From NCBI GenBank assembly GCA_038240875.1, contig JBBRGG010000014.1, positions 1 to 24,081 of the forward strand: a stretch of DNA of 24,081 nt, in the 5' to 3' direction. The notes below the pieces were generated by a model, which ran no database searches, had not been told where the DNA came from, and saw only the letters and a program-made list of their open reading frames with translations. Within the stretch, counting starts at the first letter, position 1; each line of letters opens with the position of its first letter. Position numbers and translations under genes: made by a program. The DNA comes from JBBRGG01 sp038240875. GTDB lineage: Bacteria; Planctomycetota; Phycisphaerae; Phycisphaerales; UBA1924. Positions 9,116 to 15,998 of the stretch are shown one piece after another.

Positions 9116-10927
9116 ATGCAGCAAGTCACTATGAACGAGATTCGCCGGGTTATAGCGCAAGCAGCTTTGCGCATGTGGCTGTCGGACGCGATGCGCATCT
9201 TTGCCATCGTGCTCACCGGCGCATTGGTCGGCGTGTTGATCGCGCGACTCGCGCAACAGGTCTTTGGGTTTCTCGTGCCTTGGAAGCTTGTGGCGTATGC
9301 CGCGGCTGGCGCGGTGGCGTTCGTAACGATTGTGTGGAGCTTGCTCGTGCGTCGTGGCGAGAAAGCTGTCGCGATCGCGCTGGATGAAAAGGCCAACCTC
9401 AAAGAAAGCTTGAGTACGGCGTTGTATTTGGAAGCTGGCTCACGCGCTACCACTGGGGAGCCAAATCCGTGGAACGTAGCGGTGTGGGAAACCGCCAGAC
9501 AAGCCGCAGCGAGCGTGCGTGTGTCGCAGGCAGTGCCGATTGAATTGCCCAAGATGTGGCCAGTGCCCATTGCAACGAGCGCGGTGCTCGCGCTGGTGTG
9601 GATCGCGGTCAAGCCGATTGATGTCTTTGGCGTGCATAAAGATCGAATTGCGATTGTCGAGAAGCAGAACCAAGTAGTGCAGGTCAAGGCGGAAGCCGCA
9701 GAGAACCGCAAGCTACTCGAAGAAAAGTTGAAGGAAGCCGGGCTTAAGGACTTGTTGAAAGAAGCCGGGGACGCCGAGGTAAAGCCTGCTACCGAAGAAA
9801 TCGATAAGGATCCCGACGCGTTTCGGCGTGCGGAGATTCGTCAATTGACGGGCCTGAGCGAGAAGCTCGAGCAGCTTCGCGAAGGTGAGAAAGCCGCGCA
9901 GTTGGATGCGCTCAAGGAAGCTATGCGGCAGCTTCGTCAGCCGGGCCCCGGCCCGATGGACGAGCTCGCGAGGTCGATGGCGCGAGGCGACTTCAACAAG
10001 GCTCAGGAACAACTCGAACAACTCCAGAAGCAGCTTGGCGATGGCGCGATGAGCCAGGAACAAAAAGACCAGCTCAAGAAGCAAATGGAGAACATGGCCA
10101 AGCAGATGGAGAAGCTTTCGGATCAGAAGGATTCACTCGCGAAGAAGCTGGAGCAGCAGGGGCTTGATCGCAAAACCGCGCAAGAATTGGCGGAGAAAGC
10201 CGCGAGCAATCCTGAAGACTTGAAGAAGGCAATTGAAAAGCTTGAGGGCCTTTCGCAGGAGCAAAAAGAAGCCCTGATGAAGATGGCCAAGAGCGCGGCA
10301 CAGTGTGGCGAAAAGTGCCAGAATATGTCCGAAGCCATGGAAAAAATGGCACAAGGCATGCAGCAGGAAGGGCTCACGCAAGAAGGCATGCAAGGTATGG
10401 AAGATATGTTCCAGCAACTTTCCGAGTCGGAGATGTTGCAGGAAGACATGCAGAATCTAGACGCGGCGATGGACGAAGCGCAGCGGCAGCTCGCCGAACT
10501 TGGCGAAACTCTGGGTGGTGATGACGAAGGAAATTGCGACAAGCCCGGTATCGGCAAATGGCGCGAGGGTGAAGATCGCAAGCAAGGCAAAGGCAGCGGC
10601 GGCCCAGGCCGTGGCTTTGGACCAAGCCCCGATTCCGAAGCGACCGATTACGCGACTGAAAAAGTCAAAGCCAACGTCAAGACACAAGCCGGGCCGATCA
10701 TCGGGCAGAAGCTTACCTATGGGCAGCAACTCAAGGGTCAGTCGGTGGCGACGTTTGCCGAAGCAGTTGAAGCAGGTTCCAAGGCCGCGACCGAAGCAAT
10801 GGAAGACATGGTGATTGATCGCGAATTCCAAGATCCGGTGAAGCATTACTTTGGCAGGCTCGATGCAAAAGTGAAGGCAGAGAAAGCCGCAGCAGGCACG
10901 GCTGGTACGCCTGCGGCACCCAAGTAA
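9116..10927 (+). CDS. Three-TM protein with long Gln/Glu/Lys-rich coiled coil, function unknown
   Basis: A 603-residue membrane protein. The start at 9116 has GCGAGAGC just upstream; GTG 9077 and ATG 9131 are also in frame. TM helices lie at about 27-45, 58-78 and 149-165. Between the last two is VAIALDEKANLKESLSTALYLE, a motif I associate with DUF4175-like planctomycete membrane proteins. Residues about 180-480 are a charged coiled coil with repeated KKQMENMAKQMEKLSDQ-type stretches, rich in Met and Gln. A Gly-rich linker follows (about 482-500). The C-terminal segment ends in VIDREFQDPVKHYFGRL and an Ala-rich tail. The topology suggests a membrane-anchored scaffold or spacer, but that is inference. 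No catalytic motif is visible, and there is no evident operon partner. Confidence 0.85.
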   Translation: MQQVTMNEIRRVIAQAALRMWLSDAMRIFAIVLTGALVGVLIARLAQQVFGFLVPWKLVAYAAAGAVAFVTIVWSLLVRRGEKAVAIALDEKANLKESLSTALYLEAGSRATTGEPNPWNVAVWETARQAAASVRVSQAVPIELPKMWPVPIATSAVLALVWIAVKPIDVFGVHKDRIAIVEKQNQVVQVKAEAAENRKLLEEKLKEAGLKDLLKEAGDAEVKPATEEIDKDPDAFRRAEIRQLTGLSEKLEQLREGEKAAQLDALKEAMRQLRQPGPGPMDELARSMARGDFNKAQEQLEQLQKQLGDGAMSQEQKDQLKKQMENMAKQMEKLSDQKDSLAKKLEQQGLDRKTAQELAEKAASNPEDLKKAIEKLEGLSQEQKEALMKMAKSAAQCGEKCQNMSEAMEKMAQGMQQEGLTQEGMQGMEDMFQQLSESEMLQEDMQNLDAAMDEAQRQLAELGETLGGDDEGNCDKPGIGKWREGEDRKQGKGSGGPGRGFGPSPDSEATDYATEKVKANVKTQAGPIIGQKLTYGQQLKGQSVATFAEAVEAGSKAATEAMEDMVIDREFQDPVKHYFGRLDAKVKAEKAAAGTAGTPAAPK

Positions 10928-11017
10928 ATTTGCTGGTAGCAATGAGTCAGTTTCTTGATATTGTCTTCCTAGCTTGTGATTATGGGTTTGCTATTCTCGT
11001 AGTGTGGCAACGCTGCG

Positions 11018-11046
11018 TTGCTCGTCAGCACGTTTCGTATTACAAT
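11018..11046 (+). promoter_or_regulatory. Candidate sigma70-like promoter for the TlpA-like gene
   Basis: TTGCTC (11018-11023), a 17-bp spacer and TACAAT (11041-11046) precede the gene at 11103. The -10 matches well and the -35 poorly. A small hairpin, GCAACG/CGTTGC (11007-11021), overlaps the -35. Confidence 0.35.
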
Positions 11047-11102
11047 GGTTCAAATTAAAATAGTTCAGTTCACACAACATGATTTTGGCGAGAGGGGCAG
11101 GC

Positions 11103-12665
11103 ATGAAGAATGATTTTCAAGGCGTGGTTCGTACACTGAGCGTGAATGCGTTGCACACTCGTTTGCGAACGGCTGCCGGTCTGGCGATGACAATCGCGAT
11201 GGTTGGGCTCATTCTTGTCGCGGCCAAGAACTCGGCCGCCGCTCCCGAAGGCGGCTCGAACCCTGTCGTCACGAAGCCCGCCACAGATAAAGGCCCAAGG
11301 CCCAACACGCAGATTGCAAAACTTGAACTGGACTTAATCCAAGCTGGCGCGTCGCAGTTTTTAGGCGAGATCTCCACACGTGAGATCTCCTTGAACACGG
11401 TCAAGCCCGCGTTTGTGAAAACGCTTCCGGAAGGTATCACCGGTGCGAAATTCGCTGTCATCACTTTCGGCATCGATGCGCAGAACAAGCCGCTCAAAAT
11501 GGCGGTGTTCGTGACGGACGGTGATTTCAAGATCGATGCGAATCGCAATGGCAATCTCGCCGACGACGTGTCGCCGAAGATGAAGATAGTTCAGGATGAG
11601 AATGGGTTTACTCGCCGTGAGGGTGTGGTCAAGCTCACGCTGTCGGACTTGCCCGACTCGAAGCTGGTGGATGTCAATATTGTGATTCCCGACTCGAAGG
11701 ACAAGGCACGCGGCCGGAGCAACGTTCTTCGTTTCACTCCGGACTACGCACGCACGGGCGAAGTGAAGTTTGGCGAAGAGACATATCGCTTCTTTCTTGT
11801 CGACGGCGCGGGCGATGGCAGCTTTTCGCTTAAAGGCACGAGCCGCGATCGATTAGGCAATAGCGACGTGACCACGCTTATCATCGATCGCAACGAGAAC
11901 AATCGCAACGATGGGCTCGGCGAAACGTTCCCGGCCAACGCGCCCTTCAACATCCGCGGCATCACATATGAGCTGCGTGATTCGCTCAAGGCTGGATCAT
12001 CGATCCGCTTTGTCGTCAGTCCTCGAAAGGTTGACGAGGTCGCGCCGCCTTCGGACTTGAAGGTCGGTTCACAGGCAATTGCCTTCACTGGTGAACTCGT
12101 TAGTGGCGGCACGGGTACGCTCAACTTCCCCGCAGACTTTAAGAGCAAGGTCGTTCTGCTAGACTTCTGGGCAACCTGGTGCGGGCCTTGCTTGCGCGAG
12201 ATGCCCAACATGATCGATGCGTACAAGAAGTACAAAGATGAAGGCTTTGAAATCCTGGGCATTAGCCTCGACAACAGCTCGAGCGTGGTGAAGGCATATA
12301 CGCGAAATCAGAAGATCACCTGGCCGATGATCTGTGACGGCAAGGAATGGCAGAGCCCGATCGTTCAGTCGTATCGCGTGCGTGGTATTCCGGCGATGTG
12401 GCTTGTCGATGGCAATACCGGGAAGATTCTGGCCGTTGAAGACGCGCTGCGTGGCGATGGAAAGCTCGAAGCCGCGATCGAGAAGGCACTGGTGGCAATG
12501 CGAGCCGGGGCCATAAAGGACGCGGAACAGAAGCAAGGCGCGGGGTCAACTCCAACAAAGCCTGCTGCAACCAATCCGGCCGTTACCGAGCCTGCTTCAA
12601 CCAAGCCGGTGCCTGCGGATTCGTCTGATGGAAAGCCCGCCACGGAACCGGCGAAGAGGCCATAA
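11103..12665 (+). CDS. Exported TlpA/ResA-like thioredoxin-domain protein with large N-terminal domain
   Basis: A 520-residue exported thiol-disulfide oxidoreductase candidate. The start at 11103 follows GAGAGGGG by seven bases; the ATG at 11079 is less likely. A long n-region and hydrophobic stretch (24-41) end in NSAAAP, a signal peptide or N-terminal anchor. Residues about 60-310 form an extra domain with Asp/Asn-rich loops (DANRNGNLADD, DRNENNRNDGLGE) that look like calcium sites. The AhpC/TlpA thioredoxin fold begins near 325 with VGSQAIAFTGE. It carries the redox motif WCGPC (Cys360, Cys363) and the cis-proline loop RGIPAMWLVDG. The last 40 residues are a Pro/Ala/Thr/Lys tail. The family keeps periplasmic cysteines reduced or matures c-type cytochromes; no cytochrome gene is nearby to support a specific role. 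Confidence 0.9.
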   Translation: MKNDFQGVVRTLSVNALHTRLRTAAGLAMTIAMVGLILVAAKNSAAAPEGGSNPVVTKPATDKGPRPNTQIAKLELDLIQAGASQFLGEISTREISLNTVKPAFVKTLPEGITGAKFAVITFGIDAQNKPLKMAVFVTDGDFKIDANRNGNLADDVSPKMKIVQDENGFTRREGVVKLTLSDLPDSKLVDVNIVIPDSKDKARGRSNVLRFTPDYARTGEVKFGEETYRFFLVDGAGDGSFSLKGTSRDRLGNSDVTTLIIDRNENNRNDGLGETFPANAPFNIRGITYELRDSLKAGSSIRFVVSPRKVDEVAPPSDLKVGSQAIAFTGELVSGGTGTLNFPADFKSKVVLLDFWATWCGPCLREMPNMIDAYKKYKDEGFEILGISLDNSSSVVKAYTRNQKITWPMICDGKEWQSPIVQSYRVRGIPAMWLVDGNTGKILAVEDALRGDGKLEAAIEKALVAMRAGAIKDAEQKQGAGSTPTKPAATNPAVTEPASTKPVPADSSDGKPATEPAKRP

Positions 12666-12778
12666 CGCCACTGCATCTGGTCACATTAGGGTCGCATAAG
12701 AGCCTATAAGGGCCGCATAAGGACTGATTAGCAATCAACGTCATATCTCGTCGTTCCAAGCTGGCGCTATCCTTTGGC

Positions 12779-13105
12779 ATGACGCGTTCTCGAAAGCGGC
12801 AAGTTGTATTCATGAAGCCTGGCCAAGGCGGCGCGATGATTTCGCTGGGCACTTTGCCCGAAGTTGAAGCCACGCTTGGCCGATTTAACACCTCACGCGA
12901 TGGCTCTGAGCCAAAGAGCATGGGTACGGTGATTTTGCATGGGCCTGGCATGACCGTTGAAATACCAACGACAAACGAGTCGGTGACGCAGATGATCGCG
13001 TCGGTGCACGATGAAGACGTTGCGTGGTCTGTGCTCGTGCGGATCTGCAAAGAACTTGACTGGAACATGATGGATGTCGAGACAGGCCGTGTGTTTGGAA
13101 CGTAA
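12779..13105 (+). CDS. Small conserved-looking protein of unknown function
   Basis: A 108-residue soluble protein with no signal or membrane segment. I do not recognise the family. The codon use looks coding, and the order of short strands and helices (GTVILHGPGMTVEIPT, then SVTQMIASVHDED, then AWSVLVRICKELDWNMMD) suggests a compact alpha/beta fold. The start is uncertain: ATG 12779 has no ribosome binding site, and ATG 12812 (MKPGQGGAM) is an alternative. The 113-bp spacer before it contains a degenerate CATAAG repeat (about 12690-12721). A heptamer array lies just downstream. Confidence 0.7.
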   Translation: MTRSRKRQVVFMKPGQGGAMISLGTLPEVEATLGRFNTSRDGSEPKSMGTVILHGPGMTVEIPTTNESVTQMIASVHDEDVAWSVLVRICKELDWNMMDVETGRVFGT

Positions 13106-13124
13106 GTATGCGAATATGCAAAGG

Positions 13125-13173
13125 TATTCGGCGTTCGTAATTCGTGATTCGGTATTCGGCATTCGGCATTCGG
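13125..13173. repeat. 7-bp tandem repeat, seven copies (NATTCGK)
   Basis: Seven contiguous heptamers: TATTCGG, CGTTCGT, AATTCGT, GATTCGG, TATTCGG, CATTCGG, CATTCGG. The TTCG core is constant, while the first and last positions vary. The array occupies the middle of the 120-bp spacer between the small unknown gene and the FmdB-like gene. Confidence 0.85.
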
Positions 13174-13225
13174 TAAAACAAACAACGACGCGGGGCTCGC
13201 GCTCGAATACAGACAGGAAACAACA

Positions 13226-13528
13226 ATGCCAACGTATGTCTATGAGATTCTTGCGAAAGATGGCAAGCCTACAGGCGAAGTGTTCGAGATCTTTCAATCG
13301 ATGAAAGATGACACGCTGGCCACGCAGCCCGTGACGGGCAAGCCTTGCCGCCGTGCGGTGGTGGCGCCGAACATCGCGGGCGAATGGTCCGACACTAAGA
13401 GCAAGTCCAAGCTCTCGAACAAGAACCTAGAGCGACTAGGCTTCACCAAGTATGAGCGCAAAGGCAAGGGCTACATGGAGCGCGTCGCGGGCAAGGAAGG
13501 CCCAAAGAGCATTAGTGCCGAGGATTAA
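13226..13528 (+). CDS. FmdB-like small protein lacking the zinc-ribbon cysteines
   Basis: A 100-residue cytoplasmic protein. The start is well supported by AGGAAAC seven bases upstream of ATG. The N-terminus MPTYVYEILAKDG and the EVFEIFQSMKDDTLATQP segment match the layout of FmdB-type zinc ribbons (MPTYEYxC..C....EVFQSMSDPPL..CP.C). Only one cysteine is present (Cys41, in TGKPCRRAV); the other three positions are replaced. Zinc binding as in the family is therefore unlikely. The C-terminal half (about 55-100) is Lys/Ser-rich, with LSNKNLERLGFTKYERKGKG. The family's molecular role is poorly defined. The NERD gene follows 25 bp downstream and may be co-transcribed. Confidence 0.75.
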   Translation: MPTYVYEILAKDGKPTGEVFEIFQSMKDDTLATQPVTGKPCRRAVVAPNIAGEWSDTKSKSKLSNKNLERLGFTKYERKGKGYMERVAGKEGPKSISAED

Positions 13529-13553
13529 ATTGACGCTTGAAGTGGGAAATTCG

Positions 13554-14429
13554 ATGATTCTCAAGACATCCGAAGAGTGTAGTCTGTCAACCGATCCGCG
13601 GATTCGTGCCGGTCAAGAAGCAGAACGCCAGATGGCCTTTTACCTTGGCCGAAAGTTTGGCGGCGACGGCGATGTTTTAGTCTTAAACGACATTCGCCTT
13701 GAAGACGATGCTCAGGTCGGCGCGTGCCAGATCGATCATCTCGTGACGCACAAGCATGGCGTCTTCATCGTTGAGAGCAAGTCCGTTTCGCAAAGCGTCG
13801 AAGTGCGCCCCGATGGCAGCGGTGGCGAGATGTGGGAACGCGTCCACAACAGATCGCGCACCGGTATGCAATCGCCCATCGCCCAAGCACAGCGACAAGC
13901 CGAGTTTGTTCGCGCGTACCTCAATAAGCAACGCGAATCACTCTCTGCAAAGGTCATCGCGATTGCTCGCCCGCTCGCCCGGCTAATGGGCCGTTCACAG
14001 TTTCGTGGATATCAGGATATGCCCGTGCACATAATTGTCGCGATTTCAGACGCTGGCCGATTTGTGCCGAAGAACGGATGGAAAGCGCCAACCTGCGACT
14101 TTGCTCCCGTTGTGTGCAAAGCCGATATGGTGTGCGAGAAAATTGTTGCCGAGCTTGATCGGCATCGCAAGGGTGCGAGCCCATTGCAGGGCGGCCCGAA
14201 AAACGGTCAATACGGCTTATGGCACATGGATCACGCCGAGTTGCTGCGCGTCGCCGAATACCTTCGATTGATGCACAAACCTCGAGGGAGCGACACACAA
14301 GAGTTCGCCAGAAGCGAAGTCTCTATAAACGAGGTCACAGTTGTAGCCCAAACTTCGCGCACACAAACAATGCCGGCGCAGGGAGCCAAGCCTGTTACTG
14401 CTGCCCAGCCCCAGCGTCCAGGTCGCTAA
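13554..14429 (+). CDS. NERD-domain (nuclease-related) protein
   Basis: A 291-residue soluble protein. ATG 13554 has GTGGGA nine bases upstream; the longer frame from 13452 overlaps the FmdB-like gene and is less likely. The NERD domain covers about 17-140: RAGQEAERQMAFYLGRKF helix, then CQIDHLVTHKHGVFIVESKS. Asp61 and Glu74-x-Lys76 form the PD-(D/E)xK nuclease-type core. The C-terminal half (about 150-240) has an HIIVAISDAGRF strand and Cys-containing loops I cannot assign. A role in cleaving or handling DNA is family-based inference. No helicase, kinase or topoisomerase domain is fused, unlike some NERD proteins. Its 3' end overlaps the convergent ChaN-like gene by 35 bp. Confidence 0.85.
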   Translation: MILKTSEECSLSTDPRIRAGQEAERQMAFYLGRKFGGDGDVLVLNDIRLEDDAQVGACQIDHLVTHKHGVFIVESKSVSQSVEVRPDGSGGEMWERVHNRSRTGMQSPIAQAQRQAEFVRAYLNKQRESLSAKVIAIARPLARLMGRSQFRGYQDMPVHIIVAISDAGRFVPKNGWKAPTCDFAPVVCKADMVCEKIVAELDRHRKGASPLQGGPKNGQYGLWHMDHAELLRVAEYLRLMHKPRGSDTQEFARSEVSINEVTVVAQTSRTQTMPAQGAKPVTAAQPQRPGR

Positions 14430-15768
14430 ACGGCCCGACGTAGATCACAAAGTCAGCGCGATCCTTATCTTCTTCAGCGAGCAAAGGCGTCGCTGCGGCT
14501 ACCAGGTTGTTCATGTTGGGCGGGTTGGCATCGATGAAGGTGATCGTGATGATGCGTGCGTCGGGGGCGAGTTGGCGAAGAGCTTGAACGGTGCCGCCTT
14601 CGTGATCGACGTGGAATCGGCCGATGACTTGGACGACCGGTTTTGAATAATTTTCACGCGTGCCACGGGCGATAAGGCTGGCGATAGAGTCCGCCATGGT
14701 CCAGTCCCAGAGGGCTTGGGCGCGGAACAAGCCTTCCATCTGTGGCGTCCAAACGAGCGTTGGCTGAACTAGTGGGTCTGCTAAAGAGTGGCCTAACTGC
14801 TGGGAACTCGCGAGCGATTGGATGTCGGGCGAAGTGGTTGCCGGTGTTGCCGGTGTTGCCGGTGTTGCTGGTGTTGCCGGTGTTGTTGATGTTGTTGACG
14901 TTGTTGGTGTTGTTGACGTTGTTGGTGTTGTTGACACAGGCGTAGCAACTGTTTCCTTGCGCATCGACGCCATCAGCGCACCAAAGCTATCGCGATAGCG
15001 GCCCGAAGGCATGGTGGTCGGCACACGGAAAAGCCGTGTTTGTTCGTACGTGAGCGTTCCAAGCCGTTCGTAGCCTTCGATGCGCGCGAGTCGTACGTAG
15101 CGGCGCGGGGCGTTGGCCGCGATGATCGGGCGCTTGGCAATGCGTGCAGCTTCGACCATCGCGCGGTGACCAGCGGGATATGACGATGCTGTTCGGGCCG
15201 AAGCCTTTGCAAAGCCAGCTTCGTCCGTCACGCCGACGAGGTAATCATCAACCGCGACTTGTTGATCGCGTTCGAGAAATTCCATCGACAACGCGGCGTT
15301 GGGCGATTGAGCGAGTATGTCTTGGAAGAGCATCGCGGCGGCGGCAAGGCCCAGCTCATGACCATGGTTCTCGCCGATAAGCACAACATCGGCACTCGAA
15401 GCCGCGTTGACAAGCTCAGGCCATGCACGCTGCGCGCCCGAACGCCCGTCGAAAATCGCAACGTTTCGTGCACGATCCGCACTGATCGTCATCGTCGCGG
15501 GCATGTACGGCGTGTTGGCGGGTTTCTTGACGAGTCCCGAACCTTGCGGACCTGAACCTTGCAGGCCTGAACCTTGCGGGCCCGAACCTTGCGGGCCAGT
15601 ACTGGCGCAGCCGGGTAACCCGAGCGCGAGAGTCGAACAAATCAGGATCAAAGCACCGATGCGGCAGAGTGAGCGCACGCTTGCGCGTAACAGGTCGAAC
15701 GCTACTGGTTGCGCGTCGAGTTGCACGTTGGTGAGCGCATAGAGAAGCCCGTGCAAAGCTGGATTCAT
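14395..15768 (-). CDS. ChaN-like (DUF399-type) lipoprotein
   Basis: A predicted lipoprotein with a ChaN fold, a family linked to haem or iron uptake. The domain starts at RNVAIFDGRSGAQRAW and has VVLIGENHGHELG, SMEFLERDQQVAVDDYL, SYPAGHRAMVEAARIAKRPIIAAN-like segments and, near the end, KPVVQVIGRFHVDHEGG. It is interrupted by a Thr/Pro/Ala-rich insertion that the usual family does not have. The N-terminus carries a lipobox, LGLPGC. The start is unclear. ATG 15768 gives 457 residues but sits 3 nt after the tRNA and puts 33 residues before the hydrophobic stretch. GTG 15678 would give a textbook signal peptide (RSLCRIGALILICSTLA). Four GPQGS-like pentapeptides follow the lipobox cysteine as a linker. 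Confidence 0.82.
   Translation of the reverse strand: MNPALHGLLYALTNVQLDAQPVAFDLLRASVRSLCRIGALILICSTLALGLPGCASTGPQGSGPQGSGLQGSGPQGSGLVKKPANTPYMPATMTISADRARNVAIFDGRSGAQRAWPELVNAASSADVVLIGENHGHELGLAAAAMLFQDILAQSPNAALSMEFLERDQQVAVDDYLVGVTDEAGFAKASARTASSYPAGHRAMVEAARIAKRPIIAANAPRRYVRLARIEGYERLGTLTYEQTRLFRVPTTMPSGRYRDSFGALMASMRKETVATPVSTTPTTSTTPTTSTTSTTPATPATPATPATPATTSPDIQSLASSQQLGHSLADPLVQPTLVWTPQMEGLFRAQALWDWTMADSIASLIARGTRENYSKPVVQVIGRFHVDHEGGTVQALRQLAPDARIITITFIDANPPNMNNLVAAATPLLAEEDKDRADFVIYVGPFSDLDAGAGQQ
14837..14935. repeat. 9-bp tandem repeat, eleven copies, inside the ChaN-like gene
   Basis: Eleven exact-length units: five of GTTGCCGGT type (one GTTGCTGGT), then six of GTTGTTGRY type (R = A or G, Y = C or T). 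Read on the minus strand they encode a Thr/Pro/Ser/Ala tract. Unit length is a multiple of three, so copy-number change keeps the frame. Confidence 0.9.
15538..15597. repeat. 15-bp tandem repeat, four copies, encoding GPQGS linker
   Basis: Four units of CGAACCTTGCGGRCC type in a row. On the minus strand they encode GPQGS, GPQGS, GLQGS and GPQGS, directly after the lipobox cysteine of the ChaN-like protein. This looks like an expandable flexible tether. Confidence 0.9.
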
Positions 15769-15771
15769 ACG

Positions 15772-15858
15772 CGGTGCGGGAGGGATTCGAACCCCCGAAG
15801 CCCTTGCGGGCTTGTTCGATTTCAAGTCGAGTACATTCAACCGCTCTGTCACCGCACC
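15772..15858 (-). tRNA. tRNA-Ser(UGA)
   Basis: 87 nt. The acceptor stem GGTGCGG/CCGCACC is perfect. The anticodon loop CTTGAAA gives anticodon TGA (reads UCA). A long variable arm AAGCCC-GCAA-GGGCTT marks a class II tRNA. The T arm GGGGG-TTCGAAT-CCCTC has one G-U pair. The outermost anticodon-stem pair (C-A) is mismatched. The discriminator is G, and the 3' CCA is not encoded. The next gene on this strand begins 3 nt downstream. Confidence 0.95.
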
Positions 15859-15878
15859 ATGAGTGTGAGGATAGGAGG

Positions 15879-15943
15879 GGCAAAGCAGAGTGGCAAAGTA
15901 GAGGAGCAAACTGGGATGGCAAAGTGAAGGGTCAAAGAGACAG
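15879..15943. repeat. 13-bp tandem repeat, five degenerate copies
   Basis: GGCAAAGCAGAGT, GGCAAAGTAGAGG, AGCAAACTGGGAT, GGCAAAGTGAAGG and GTCAAAGAGACAG follow one another exactly. CAAA is constant and the rest drifts. The array lies between tRNA-Ser and the 3' end of the flavoprotein gene. Confidence 0.8.
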
Positions 15944-15998
15944 CATTATGCGCACAATCATGGACGGTGTGCACGCGTATTTTTTCGACTCTCTGCGG

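Noticed and set aside
11007..11021. Terminator of the coiled-coil protein gene
   Set aside because: A six-bp stem with a three-base loop and no T-tract; it overlaps the candidate -35 of the next gene.
13452..13553. N-terminal extension of the NERD protein
   Set aside because: It overlaps the FmdB-like gene, encodes a basic low-complexity stretch and lacks a ribosome binding site.
13226..14429. Two-gene defence cassette (FmdB-like plus NERD)
   Set aside because: NERD proteins can be linked to defence, but there is no helicase, ATPase, toxin or other partner and no sign of an island, so the idea has no support beyond proximity.
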